DNA from: Anaerolineales bacterium | Lineage (GTDB): Bacteria; Chloroflexota; Anaerolineae; Anaerolineales; E44-bin32 | Direction: 5' to 3' | Assembly: GCA_011772595.1 (NCBI GenBank) | Contig: WVZH01000206.1 | Location: 18,982-24,292 of the forward strand | DNA length: 5,311 nt | In this document: positions 1 to 5,032 of the stretch, piece by piece | How the letters are laid out: each line of letters starts with the position of its first letter | Numbering within the stretch: the first letter of the stretch is position 1 | Notes under the pieces: generated by a model | What the model was told of the DNA's origin: nothing | Seen by the model: only the letters and a program-made list of their open reading frames with translations | Database searches by the model: none | Translations under genes and position numbers: made by a program

Positions 1-492
1 GAGCTGAGTGACCAGGACCGCGACGTTCACTCCAAGGGCGGCAAATGTGTTGAATAGGGAGCGACTCTGAGCGGAGCACCAAGTGAAGCGAGGCGCGTAG
101 TCGAACAATCCGCTCCGACGGGATGTCATGTGCCCGAATCGATAATATGAAATCAGCTTGCGAAGAGTCGCCATGATCTCCAAGGACTCTGACAATTCTC
201 TTGACAATACAAAACCTGAAACCAAAGGCTTTCCCTGACGATTCCAGAGTAACTTAATTATGGGCTGTCCCCAAGACCAGCGACCGCAATGCCAGTTTCC
301 CATTTTGATATCAGTGATCTCATGAAATGGGATGGTAATCACGCTTCGGATTAAATATCTCCGGAAGTAGAACGCACCCTCGTCGTACCAATATTCCCCA
401 TTTCCTCGAAGAAACATATTGTCCTGTCTGTACCTCTTCCACCACTTCCCATCGACTTCAGTCCCCAGGTAGTGTCCTCGCTTTTTTCCCAT
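1..492 (-). CDS. PH/GRAM-like domain protein, 3' end outside the window
   Basis: The frame is open from ATG at 492-490 to base 1: 164 codons with no stop, so the gene is partial at its C-terminus. GGAGGT (505-500) is 7 nt before this ATG and only 1 nt before the in-frame ATG at 498, so the downstream ATG is chosen. Residues about 28-115 alternate short beta-like stretches rich in aromatics (EYWYDEGAFYFRRYL, IPFHEITDIKMG, WHCGRWSWGQPIIKLLW, SGFVLSR) and end in a probable helix (ELSESLEIMATLRKLI). This looks like a small PH/GRAM-type domain. The fold is inferred from pattern and no catalytic motif is visible. Residues 121-143 are encoded by repeat copy A. The following 21 residues (LFNTFAALGVNVAVLVTQL and neighbours) are hydrophobic and may not belong to the original protein. 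I have no specific function to offer. Coding is near certain; the fold is moderate. Confidence 0.75.
   Translation of the reverse strand, partial: MGKKRGHYLGTEVDGKWWKRYRQDNMFLRGNGEYWYDEGAFYFRRYLIRSVITIPFHEITDIKMGNWHCGRWSWGQPIIKLLWNRQGKPLVSGFVLSRELSESLEIMATLRKLISYYRFGHMTSRRSGLFDYAPRFTWCSAQSRSLFNTFAALGVNVAVLVTQL
65..132. repeat. 68-bp palindromic repeat, copy A
   Basis: The copy aligns without gaps to 722-789 with roughly 80% identical bases by eye. Its ends on the plus strand are CTCTGAGCGGAGC and TGTCATGTG. Inside are 7-bp inverted arms GAGCGGA (69-75) and TCCGCTC (109-115), spanning 47 bp. Copy A lies inside the open frame of the PH-like gene and adds about 23 residues, including SGLFDYAPRFT. 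Similar Ser/Phe/Asp/Tyr tails from palindromic repeats are familiar at gene ends in repeat-rich bacteria; that part is general knowledge, not something checked here. Confidence 0.85.
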
Positions 493-499
493 ACCCATG

Positions 500-505
500 A
501 CCTCC
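500..505 (-). promoter_or_regulatory. Shine-Dalgarno that decides the PH-like gene start
   Basis: On the minus strand this reads GGAGGT. It leaves 7 nt before ATG 492-490 and only 1 nt before ATG 498-496, which favours the second ATG as the start. Confidence 0.7.
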
Positions 506-541
506 AAGGAGCCTGAAAATGAGTTTGTCCTCTCTTCTTAC

Positions 542-560
542 ATTATCAGGAATTTTGATA
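542..560 (-). promoter_or_regulatory. weak promoter/operator candidate upstream of the PH-like gene
   Basis: The minus strand has GATAAT (547-542), a fair -10 hexamer about 50 nt before the start codon. It overlaps an inverted repeat, TATCA (544-548) and TGATA (556-560), with 7 nt between the arms. There is no convincing -35 at 16-18 nt. The rest of the gap (506-646) holds no ORF with a start and SD. This is only a suggestion. Confidence 0.2.
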
Positions 561-646
561 GAAAATCTGACTTCCACCTGATGGCTCCCTAGCGTCTATG
601 ATCGTTGGATGGCGGTCTCAGGTTCACGACGGCTTTGAGCCCTGGA

Positions 647-1521
647 CTACCCGCACTGGGCTACAAGCACACGTGTCCTTCCACCTGTGCCAGGTCCAGG
701 CAGGCAGGACAGGCTGAACAGCTCTGAGCGGAGCGAGGAGTGAAGCGAGGCGTATAGTCGAAGAGTCCGCTCCCGCGAGTTGTCAGGTGTATGCTTGTCT
801 CTTCGGTATCGAAATTCCCTTTCACGAAGTCTTTGTACTCTCCCGATGACATATCGCGCAAATCGAAAAATGAAGAAGAGACCTACAATAACCAGACCTA
901 CCCAAAGGGCGATGGGGCTTCTCCAAATGATATTCGCAACGAGAGATATCCAACCTGCGGCCATCTTTAGAACAGCCCCCTCAGTCAGCCAAAATGGGGT
1001 AACTATCACGATGCAAGTGCTGAGGAAAAAGAGCATAACTACAAGGCCAATCAGCACTCCAGCTTGTTGGTTTGTCATGGCCTTAGGTGATTCAGCTTCT
1101 GCAGGATCATCTTGAGTAGCTTCAATCACCATGCTGATAAATAGCCACAGGACGATCGTCCCGATTGACACGGCACGAACAAGATCCATCCCATACAAAA
1201 GAGCAATCCATGAAAAAAACGATGGCACAAGCATCGTCAGTAGTCTTCTCTCTTCTCTCTCGGGTATTGAAGCGAACAACCTCTTAATGGACTTGCCCCC
1301 ATCACTTAGATTCCCTATAGGTATGAAGTTGAAGAGAGCGAGCAATGCATTGAGATTAGCTAACAAGAGCCAGTATCCACGATGTGCCCTAACTCATGAA
1401 ATCCAAGGCTGGCCGTCATCCTCAGCCCGATTTCCTAACTTTGAAAAGCGAACGCAACCAAAGTAGCAAACAAGATGGGGGTGGAGAGATTACGAAGCTC
1501 TCTTTTCCACCTCTTTTCCAC
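647..1521 (-). pseudogene. broken M50 (site-2 protease family) membrane protease
   Basis: M50 proteases cut substrates within the membrane, using zinc bound by HExxH and a distant Asp in a DG motif. A GTG at 1521-1519, 8 nt after GAGAGG, opens a frame with a basic N-terminus and a first membrane segment. It then hits TAG at 1437-1435, which may have been a TGG Trp codon. It resumes with EIGLRMTASLGFHELGH, where HELGH is at 1398-1384. Directly after HELGH the coding frame changes: GYWLLLANLNALLALFNFIP continues in another frame from about 1378, and the DGG motif is at 1303-1295. HELGH and DGG are only about 27 residues apart, whereas the family usually has about 80-100, so an internal segment is missing. 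Several hydrophobic segments follow. From 789 down to TAG at 649-647 the tail is repeat copy B and unrelated sequence. Family assignment is strong. Inactivation is well supported unless the lesions are assembly errors. Confidence 0.8.
722..789. repeat. 68-bp palindromic repeat, copy B
   Basis: This is the second copy, in the same orientation as copy A, with the same 7-bp arms GAGCGGA (726-732) and TCCGCTC (766-772) and the same 47-bp span. It lies at the 3' end of the broken M50 gene and supplies about 23 residues of that gene's terminal frame (HTPDNSRERTLRLYASLHSS). A different minus-strand frame encodes SGLFDYTPRFT, the same peptide as in copy A. The identical 68-bp length and unchanged arm spacing point to a discrete element rather than chance similarity. 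Confidence 0.85.
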
Positions 1522-1567
1522 AGATGTGACCTCTCATTTCAGCATATAGATTATGAACAGGATATTA

Positions 1568-1695
1568 GCCTAACGTATGAGCTCACCAGCCAGATGGGTC
1601 ACCAGTTAGGTCTTCCTGACCATAACCATCCTCACTCCCCAAAGCTCCACAAATGATCCCATGTGAAGCTTGGTTGGGTGTAGCGAGTGTTGGAC
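1568..1695 (-). other. candidate integron attC recombination site downstream of the propeller gene
   Basis: Read on the minus strand, the segment starts with GTCCAAC (R'' type, RYYYAAC; 1695-1689) and ends with GTTAGGC (R' type, GTTRRRY; 1574-1568), 128 bp in all. On the plus strand, which is the bottom strand of such a site, GCCTAAC pairs with GTTGGAC (one G-T and one C-A mismatch). GCTCACCAGCC (1581-1591) pairs with GGTTGGGTGTAGC (1672-1684), leaving T1681 and G1676 unpaired on the L'' arm and one G-T pair. The spacers between the R and L stems are 6 and 4 nt. The centre folds into two hairpins: 1605-1612 with 1618-1626, and 1642-1651 with 1662-1671. Known attC sites have this R/L layout, extrahelical bases on the L'' side and lengths of roughly 57-141 bp. 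The order T then G from the R box is reversed compared with well-studied sites. The rest of the 1522-1726 gap holds no gene. Confidence 0.45.
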
Positions 1696-1700
1696 GCCCA
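1689..1700. repeat. left arm of a 12-bp inverted repeat flanking the propeller gene
   Basis: GTTGGACGCCCA here is the exact reverse complement of 3095-3106. It lies 26 bp beyond the stop codon of the propeller gene and includes the R'' box of the candidate attC site. Confidence 0.8.
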
Positions 1701-1726
1701 GGGATCAACAGGTTCAATTATGCAAT

Positions 1727-3076
1727 CTAGGGCCGCCATGCGGGCATGTAGTCGTCTACGTCATTGTCGGTCAGCTGGACAAGATCACTGCTTTCAAGAC
1801 TCAGGACATAAATCTCTGTGTCTGTCCCGTCATCAGCCGCAAAGACAACGTGATCTCCGTGTGGTGACCACGAAGGCGAGCCGCTCAAGCGGTCCGACCT
1901 AAATTGGGAAACGATGACTTCATAGCGGGCAAGATCTACAATTTGGATGGTGTCTGATGATTGGACGGCAAACAGAGTGTCGACCCGCGGTGACCAGGCT
2001 ACTCCATAGGGGCTTGTCATATCGACTCCGAGCACTTCAAAATCCTGGTCAAGACAAGGCCACGGCCCCGCGCCACTGGCGCCGTGTGTCAGCAGGTATT
2101 CAGCAGCGAATATCCCCACACTCCAACAGATGCCGCCATCAAATCCGACATGCTCTCCTGATGGCAGCCAAAAGACTCGGCTGACCTGCCCATACTCGTC
2201 GGCCCAGCGATCAGATCCATCGGCATCCGCGATCCCGATCACGACGCTCATCAGACCTCGGCAGACAAATGCCAATCTCGAACTGTCGGGGGACCATGTT
2301 GGCGACCAACAGCCGATCGATCCCGGACCTATGTTTATAATTTGCGCGAGTCCTGAACCATCTCTGTTGACAACATAAATGCTGTACCCGTCAAAATCTC
2401 CTTCAGGCAGCATTGGATTGGCGACAAACGCAATCCACTGACCATTTGGTGACCAAGTCGGTGACTCGACGGATTGGTCGAGTTCGGGCGTAATGTCGAT
2501 TGACCCGGAACCATCCGCATCCATCACGAAAAGATGAGAGATCGCCGTGTGAGATGCAGCAACGACTTCATGACTGAGGAAGGCAATTTTCTGACCGTCC
2601 GGTGCCCAAGTCGGAGATTCGTTGTTGCGACCATTCTGGGTCAATCGGACTTGCTCCGAGCCATCTTCTTTCATCCGGTAGATATCGGCTACGCCGTCTC
2701 TCCTAGACACGAAGAGAATACTTGTCGGCTCAGAAGCTGCGCGAGGGGTTGATGCGGTCGACCGATCGCGTAGGAAAAGGGCGGCTGCACTGGGACCGAC
2801 CATGCTGATCTGAGTCCTTAAAGGTTGGGCTGCTGCCGTTGGTGGATGCGGAGTAGGGCTTGGGGGAGTATACGAGGTGGCACTCGGTTTAACATGTATC
2901 GTTGGGGTGGCACCATCCGCGCTTTGGTATGCGGTTGCGGTTTGCGAATCTGAGTTCCAGGGTAACACCTCCTGCTCAGCAGATGGGCGACAGGCAAGGG
3001 TCCCGAGAATCAGGACCAGGAAGATCGCGATCAGCCGCAGCTCGCGAAACTTTCTTGGGTTGCCAGAACAAATCAT
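1727..3076 (-). CDS. PD40/TolB-like six-bladed beta-propeller lipoprotein
   Basis: This 449-residue protein starts at ATG 3076 with AAGGAG (3091-3086) 9 nt upstream. Residues 1-29 form a lipoprotein signal: basic RKFRELR, a hydrophobic core, then GTLAC with the lipid-carrying Cys at 29. Residues 30-117 are a flexible Ser/Pro/Thr linker. Residues about 118-449 form a propeller with six PD40-type blades, marked by SPTWAPDG (154), SPTWSPNG (205), SPTWSPDS (258), W303-LPSG, WSP (361) and SPSWSPHG (400). The final MPAWRP (444-449) and the first strand, SILFVSRRDG (119), probably close the ring. Sheets of the type DIYRMKEDGS recur between the blades, as in TolB. The protein is predicted to be lipid-anchored outside the cytoplasmic membrane and to bind a protein or ligand. 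It lacks the TolB N-terminal domain and no Pal/Tol genes are near, so it should not be called tolB. It stands alone in its transcription unit and is flanked by integron-like inverted repeats. Confidence 0.9.
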   Translation of the reverse strand: MICSGNPRKFRELRLIAIFLVLILGTLACRPSAEQEVLPWNSDSQTATAYQSADGATPTIHVKPSATSYTPPSPTPHPPTAAAQPLRTQISMVGPSAAALFLRDRSTASTPRAASEPTSILFVSRRDGVADIYRMKEDGSEQVRLTQNGRNNESPTWAPDGQKIAFLSHEVVAASHTAISHLFVMDADGSGSIDITPELDQSVESPTWSPNGQWIAFVANPMLPEGDFDGYSIYVVNRDGSGLAQIINIGPGSIGCWSPTWSPDSSRLAFVCRGLMSVVIGIADADGSDRWADEYGQVSRVFWLPSGEHVGFDGGICWSVGIFAAEYLLTHGASGAGPWPCLDQDFEVLGVDMTSPYGVAWSPRVDTLFAVQSSDTIQIVDLARYEVIVSQFRSDRLSGSPSWSPHGDHVVFAADDGTDTEIYVLSLESSDLVQLTDNDVDDYMPAWRP

Positions 3077-3094
3077 TAGGGTAAGCTCCTTAAT

Positions 3095-3106
3095 TGGGCG
3101 TCCAAC
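3095..3106. repeat. right arm of a 12-bp inverted repeat flanking the propeller gene
   Basis: TGGGCGTCCAAC on plus reads GTTGGACGCCCA on minus, 19 bp before the propeller start codon and just upstream of its Shine-Dalgarno. GTTGGAC fits the integron core site GTTRRRY, which marks the start of a gene cassette. Confidence 0.8.
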
Positions 3107-3241
3107 GACCTTGAGCCCTGTCCCCTGGACTGACAGGCGGATTTGGCCAGGGTGAAGTCCCGCCTTCTTTGCAGGGAGCGGTCCCTCAAGCTATCCCACC
3201 ACACTTACACGCCTCTAACGGGGCCGCTCTAGCGAGTGGAT
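3100..3241 (-). other. weak, degraded attC-like structured gap upstream of the propeller gene
   Basis: The 179-bp gap 3077-3255 has no ORF with start and SD but is rich in hairpins. On plus, GTCCAAC (3100-3106) can pair with GTGGAT (3236-3241) if one A is bulged. After 6-nt spacers on both sides GAGC (3113-3116) pairs with GCTC (3226-3229), then CCT with GGG across a 2-nt bulge on the right arm. Inside are CCTGTC/GACAGG (3117-3122 with 3132-3137), GGCGG/CCGCC (3136-3140 with 3160-3164) and AGGGA/TCCCT (3173-3177 with 3182-3186); some of these compete. No exact R'' box is present, so this could be ordinary structured spacer or a weak terminator. No T-tract follows. Confidence 0.2.
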
Positions 3242-3255
3242 AGGCAGCTTGTATT

Positions 3256-4095
3256 TCACATCAACCTCGGATCCTCTCCAAGCGGTCCCAACCCAGGACC
3301 AAGGATAAGTACGAAGAATAGGAACACTATGAGGCCAGCTACGATCCAGAATGACGACCGCCTTAGACCAATGCTCTCAACTTCCTCGGATGACCGAGGA
3401 ACAGGAATCAAATTAACAAGGATCGCCCATAAGACAAAGTGAATATAGATAAAAATCGAAGCACCCAAATGACTTGATTCTGGGGGCTTGAATGCGAACG
3501 GACTTCTCAACACAGAAAGGGTCTGGGTGACGATAACCGTCAAGACTGGAATCGCGGTCACTTTAAGGAGCGCCGAGCGATTATCTTTCAAGTCAGGCAT
3601 CCATACCCGTAATGGCAACGCATAGCCCGGAAGAGCAAACAGGACACCTGCGAAGATGATGATAGCCAAATAGAGGTTACGCGGCTCCAAATCCGTTATG
3701 ACCTCTATCCAGTCGCCTCCCCCGATCGCAGTTGCCGAAATAAGATACATGATCACTACAACAAAGCTCATTGTAGTGAATAACCATAAGAAGTACTGGA
3801 ATGCTTTGGATGTGGGTTTTCGATACCGCAACAGAAGCAAAACCAATGCACCGGTTAGGAGGTTCACAAACGTCCCTGCGATGTGGATAATACGATACTC
3901 GCCTATGGTTTTCACCTGGTCCCAAGGGACATAAATTGTAGTCGTCGAGACCGCCCTAACAGGTATGCCCATCAAAGCTGCAGTACCAGCGTGGCCAACG
4001 ATCTCATGAAATATGTCTACCAGTGCCCAAGCGACGATTGATATCGCCACCAACGTTAGGATGTCGATCTCCAGACGTCTTCCTTCGTCTTCCAT
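3256..4095 (-). CDS. multi-pass membrane protein, M50-like with HExxxH motif
   Basis: The protein has 279 residues from ATG 4095, with GGGGAG (4108-4103) 7 nt upstream. An in-frame TTG at 4110 lies upstream of that SD and is rejected as the start. The layout resembles M50 proteases: a first membrane segment (about 12-29) running into F-HEIVGH (His30, Glu31, His35), then AGTFVNLLTG (73-82), which matches the usual AGPxxN helix, then several membrane segments. Near the end is VNLIPVP (227-233), which recalls the NxxPxPxxDG motif. Two features differ from active M50 enzymes: three residues rather than two lie between Glu31 and the second His, and the Asp-Gly after the Pro motif is absent (RSSEEVE instead). 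It may be a separate family with altered metal binding, or a non-catalytic relative. No substrate can be named. It is probably transcribed alone, since the gap to the upstream gene is 227 bp. Confidence 0.8.
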   Translation of the reverse strand: MEDEGRRLEIDILTLVAISIVAWALVDIFHEIVGHAGTAALMGIPVRAVSTTTIYVPWDQVKTIGEYRIIHIAGTFVNLLTGALVLLLLRYRKPTSKAFQYFLWLFTTMSFVVVIMYLISATAIGGGDWIEVITDLEPRNLYLAIIIFAGVLFALPGYALPLRVWMPDLKDNRSALLKVTAIPVLTVIVTQTLSVLRSPFAFKPPESSHLGASIFIYIHFVLWAILVNLIPVPRSSEEVESIGLRRSSFWIVAGLIVFLFFVLILGPGLGPLGEDPRLM

Positions 4096-4102
4096 ATTCA
4101 AA

Positions 4103-4108
4103 CTCCCC
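4103..4108 (-). promoter_or_regulatory. Shine-Dalgarno that decides the M50-like gene start
   Basis: GGGGAG on the minus strand ends 7 nt before ATG 4095. It overlaps the in-frame TTG at 4110-4108, so that upstream codon is unlikely to be used. Confidence 0.65.
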
Positions 4109-4134
4109 AAAATACGTGATTTGCTAGCTTAGTA

Positions 4135-4155
4135 ACCGAAACCACCTTTTTCGGT
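4135..4155. promoter_or_regulatory. hairpin or operator candidate in the M50-like gene leader
   Basis: A perfect 7-bp inverted repeat, ACCGAAA (4135-4141) and TTTCGGT (4149-4155), has a 7-nt spacer. It lies 39 bp before the ATG at 4095. It could be a repressor site or a leader hairpin; nothing distinguishes these. A possible -10 (TATGAT on minus, 4228-4223) lies upstream without a good -35. Confidence 0.25.
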
Positions 4156-4278
4156 CGAAGAAATGGGACCTAGCTTGAAAACCGGCTAACAGTTTTGAGC
4201 ATAGCGATCCGTTTCACCTTCGATCATACACCAGCTCTAATCCAACACGCATGAACCACGTGGGCGTTTATCCTCAGC

Positions 4279-4308
4279 CCTTCAACTCAGGACGAACTCC
4301 GTCGAAGG
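4279..4308. repeat. hairpin repeat downstream of the ABM gene
   Basis: CCTTCAAC (4279-4286) and GTCGAAGG (4301-4308) form an 8-bp stem with one mismatch, which is a G-T wobble on the minus strand. The loop contains CAGGACGAACTCC. It begins 14 bp after the ABM stop codon. No T-run follows on either strand, so a classical intrinsic terminator is not supported. It resembles the TTCGAC...CTCAGGACGAAC type of intergenic hairpin that is common in some bacterial genomes (recalled, not checked). Confidence 0.5.
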
Positions 4309-4322
4309 ACTCCAGCGAATTA

Positions 4323-4655
4323 CTATGCAGCGTAAGAATCCTCTTCTCCGTCAGGCGCCACGATAACTTGATAATGACGTACCGTAGGCTCCAACTCCAG
4401 AAGAAAATCGGTATCCTTCGGGTAGTATCTCGCGCGCTCAATATCGTCGCCCGCGAAGGCTTTAATCGAGTCAAGAGAATCCCACAGGCTTAGCATCAGA
4501 TAGTGGGCAACATCGTCCTCAATTCTTCGGAGCACATATACCCCTTCATTACCTGGTGTGTTCTGAAGATCAGGCACACCAGTTTCGTGCAAATAGTTGT
4601 TGTACGCGTCTGCCTTGTCAGCTGGAACGACACCGTGCCAGAGCCGCGCGATCAT
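4323..4655 (-). CDS. ABM-fold (antibiotic biosynthesis monooxygenase-like) small protein
   Basis: This 110-residue protein starts at ATG 4655, with GGAGGA ending 5 nt upstream in an A-rich leader (SD 4666-4661). The pattern fits the dimeric ferredoxin-like ABM fold (PF03992 type): strand MIARLWHGVV (1-10), a helix PADKADAYNNYLHE (11-24), GVYVLRRIED (38-47), a strand HYLMLSLWDSLDSIKAFAG (51-69) that joins the typical Trp-Asp-Ser turn to a helix, and a final strand VRHYQVIV. The length is normal for a single-domain member. Known members are cofactor-free oxygenases, heme-degrading proteins or stress proteins. No heme-ligand or catalytic residues can be picked out here, so the name says fold, not activity. 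Cytosolic; no signal peptide. It has its own SD and is not overlapped by neighbours. Confidence 0.85.
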   Translation of the reverse strand: MIARLWHGVVPADKADAYNNYLHETGVPDLQNTPGNEGVYVLRRIEDDVAHYLMLSLWDSLDSIKAFAGDDIERARYYPKDTDFLLELEPTVRHYQVIVAPDGEEDSYAA

Positions 4656-4783
4656 GGCGCTCCTCCTTTTTTAATGCTGAATTCTCGACCTCGTTGCGTT
4701 TCCATTGTGGCACGACCTCCAGCTCATCGATTCTACAGGTACCTGTCACATAGATCAGCGTAAGTTGGGCGGTTGTATAGCGG

Positions 4784-5008
4784 TCAACCAGCAAGGCCCG
4801 TTTTCAGCAGCTGTATGACTTCTTCTTCGCTACTTTTACCATCGTAGTCTCTACCATGCCCATAGTAGATGCCACGTGCTTCGTTCCTCAGAAGACAATC
4901 AATAAGAGCTTCGGCCCCCTCGGCTTTGATGAAGGCCACAAAAGACCTGATCCTGAGATTGGTGGCCGAAGTGCCTGAGACAGCCGCTTACCCAGCCATC
5001 AAATGCAT
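4784..5008 (-). pseudogene. small unrecognised gene with an in-frame stop at codon 7
   Basis: From ATG 5008, 24 nt after the CPBP stop codon, the frame reads MHLMAG, then TAA (4990-4988), then 67 uninterrupted codons to TGA at 4786-4784. The second part has the look of real protein: NLRIRSFVAFIKAEGAEALI, then GIYYGHGRDYDGK, then an acidic helix SSEEEVIQLLKTGLAG. A GTG at 4939-4937 (weak AGG 6 nt upstream) could restart translation as a 51-residue protein. I do not recognise the family. Either the gene is broken, or only the 51-residue product is made. The remainder of the 4656-5032 gap, 4656-4783, is the leader of the ABM gene and holds no further ORF. Confidence 0.4.
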
Positions 5009-5032
5009 ATTATCTTCTTTTCTCGGCGTGTC

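Noticed and set aside
604..610. GTTGGAT on plus near the M50 remnant end as another cassette boundary
   Set aside because: No partner box in the gap; such 7-mers occur several times by chance in a window this size.
661..861. 66-codon minus-strand ORF carrying SGLFDYTPRFT
   Set aside because: It is an alternative frame over repeat copy B and the end of the M50 remnant; there is no SD and no independent support.
1727..3076. Naming the propeller protein tolB
   Set aside because: It has a lipoprotein signal and no TolB N-terminal domain, and no tol/pal neighbours are present.
4184..4246. Core-like boxes (GGCTAAC, ATCCAAC) that might mark another attC before the M50-like gene
   Set aside because: No GTTRRRY partner lies at a suitable distance and no L stem could be found.
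4735..4746. Perfect 12-bp palindrome ACAGGTACCTGT upstream of the ABM gene, possible operator
   Set aside because: About one such palindrome is expected by chance in 5.3 kb, and nothing else (promoter, second copy) supports a regulator site.
4764..4770. GTTGGGC on plus, 13 bp after the small remnant's stop, as an R'' box
   Set aside because: There is no matching RYYYAAC box on the left before the ABM start, so no attC structure.
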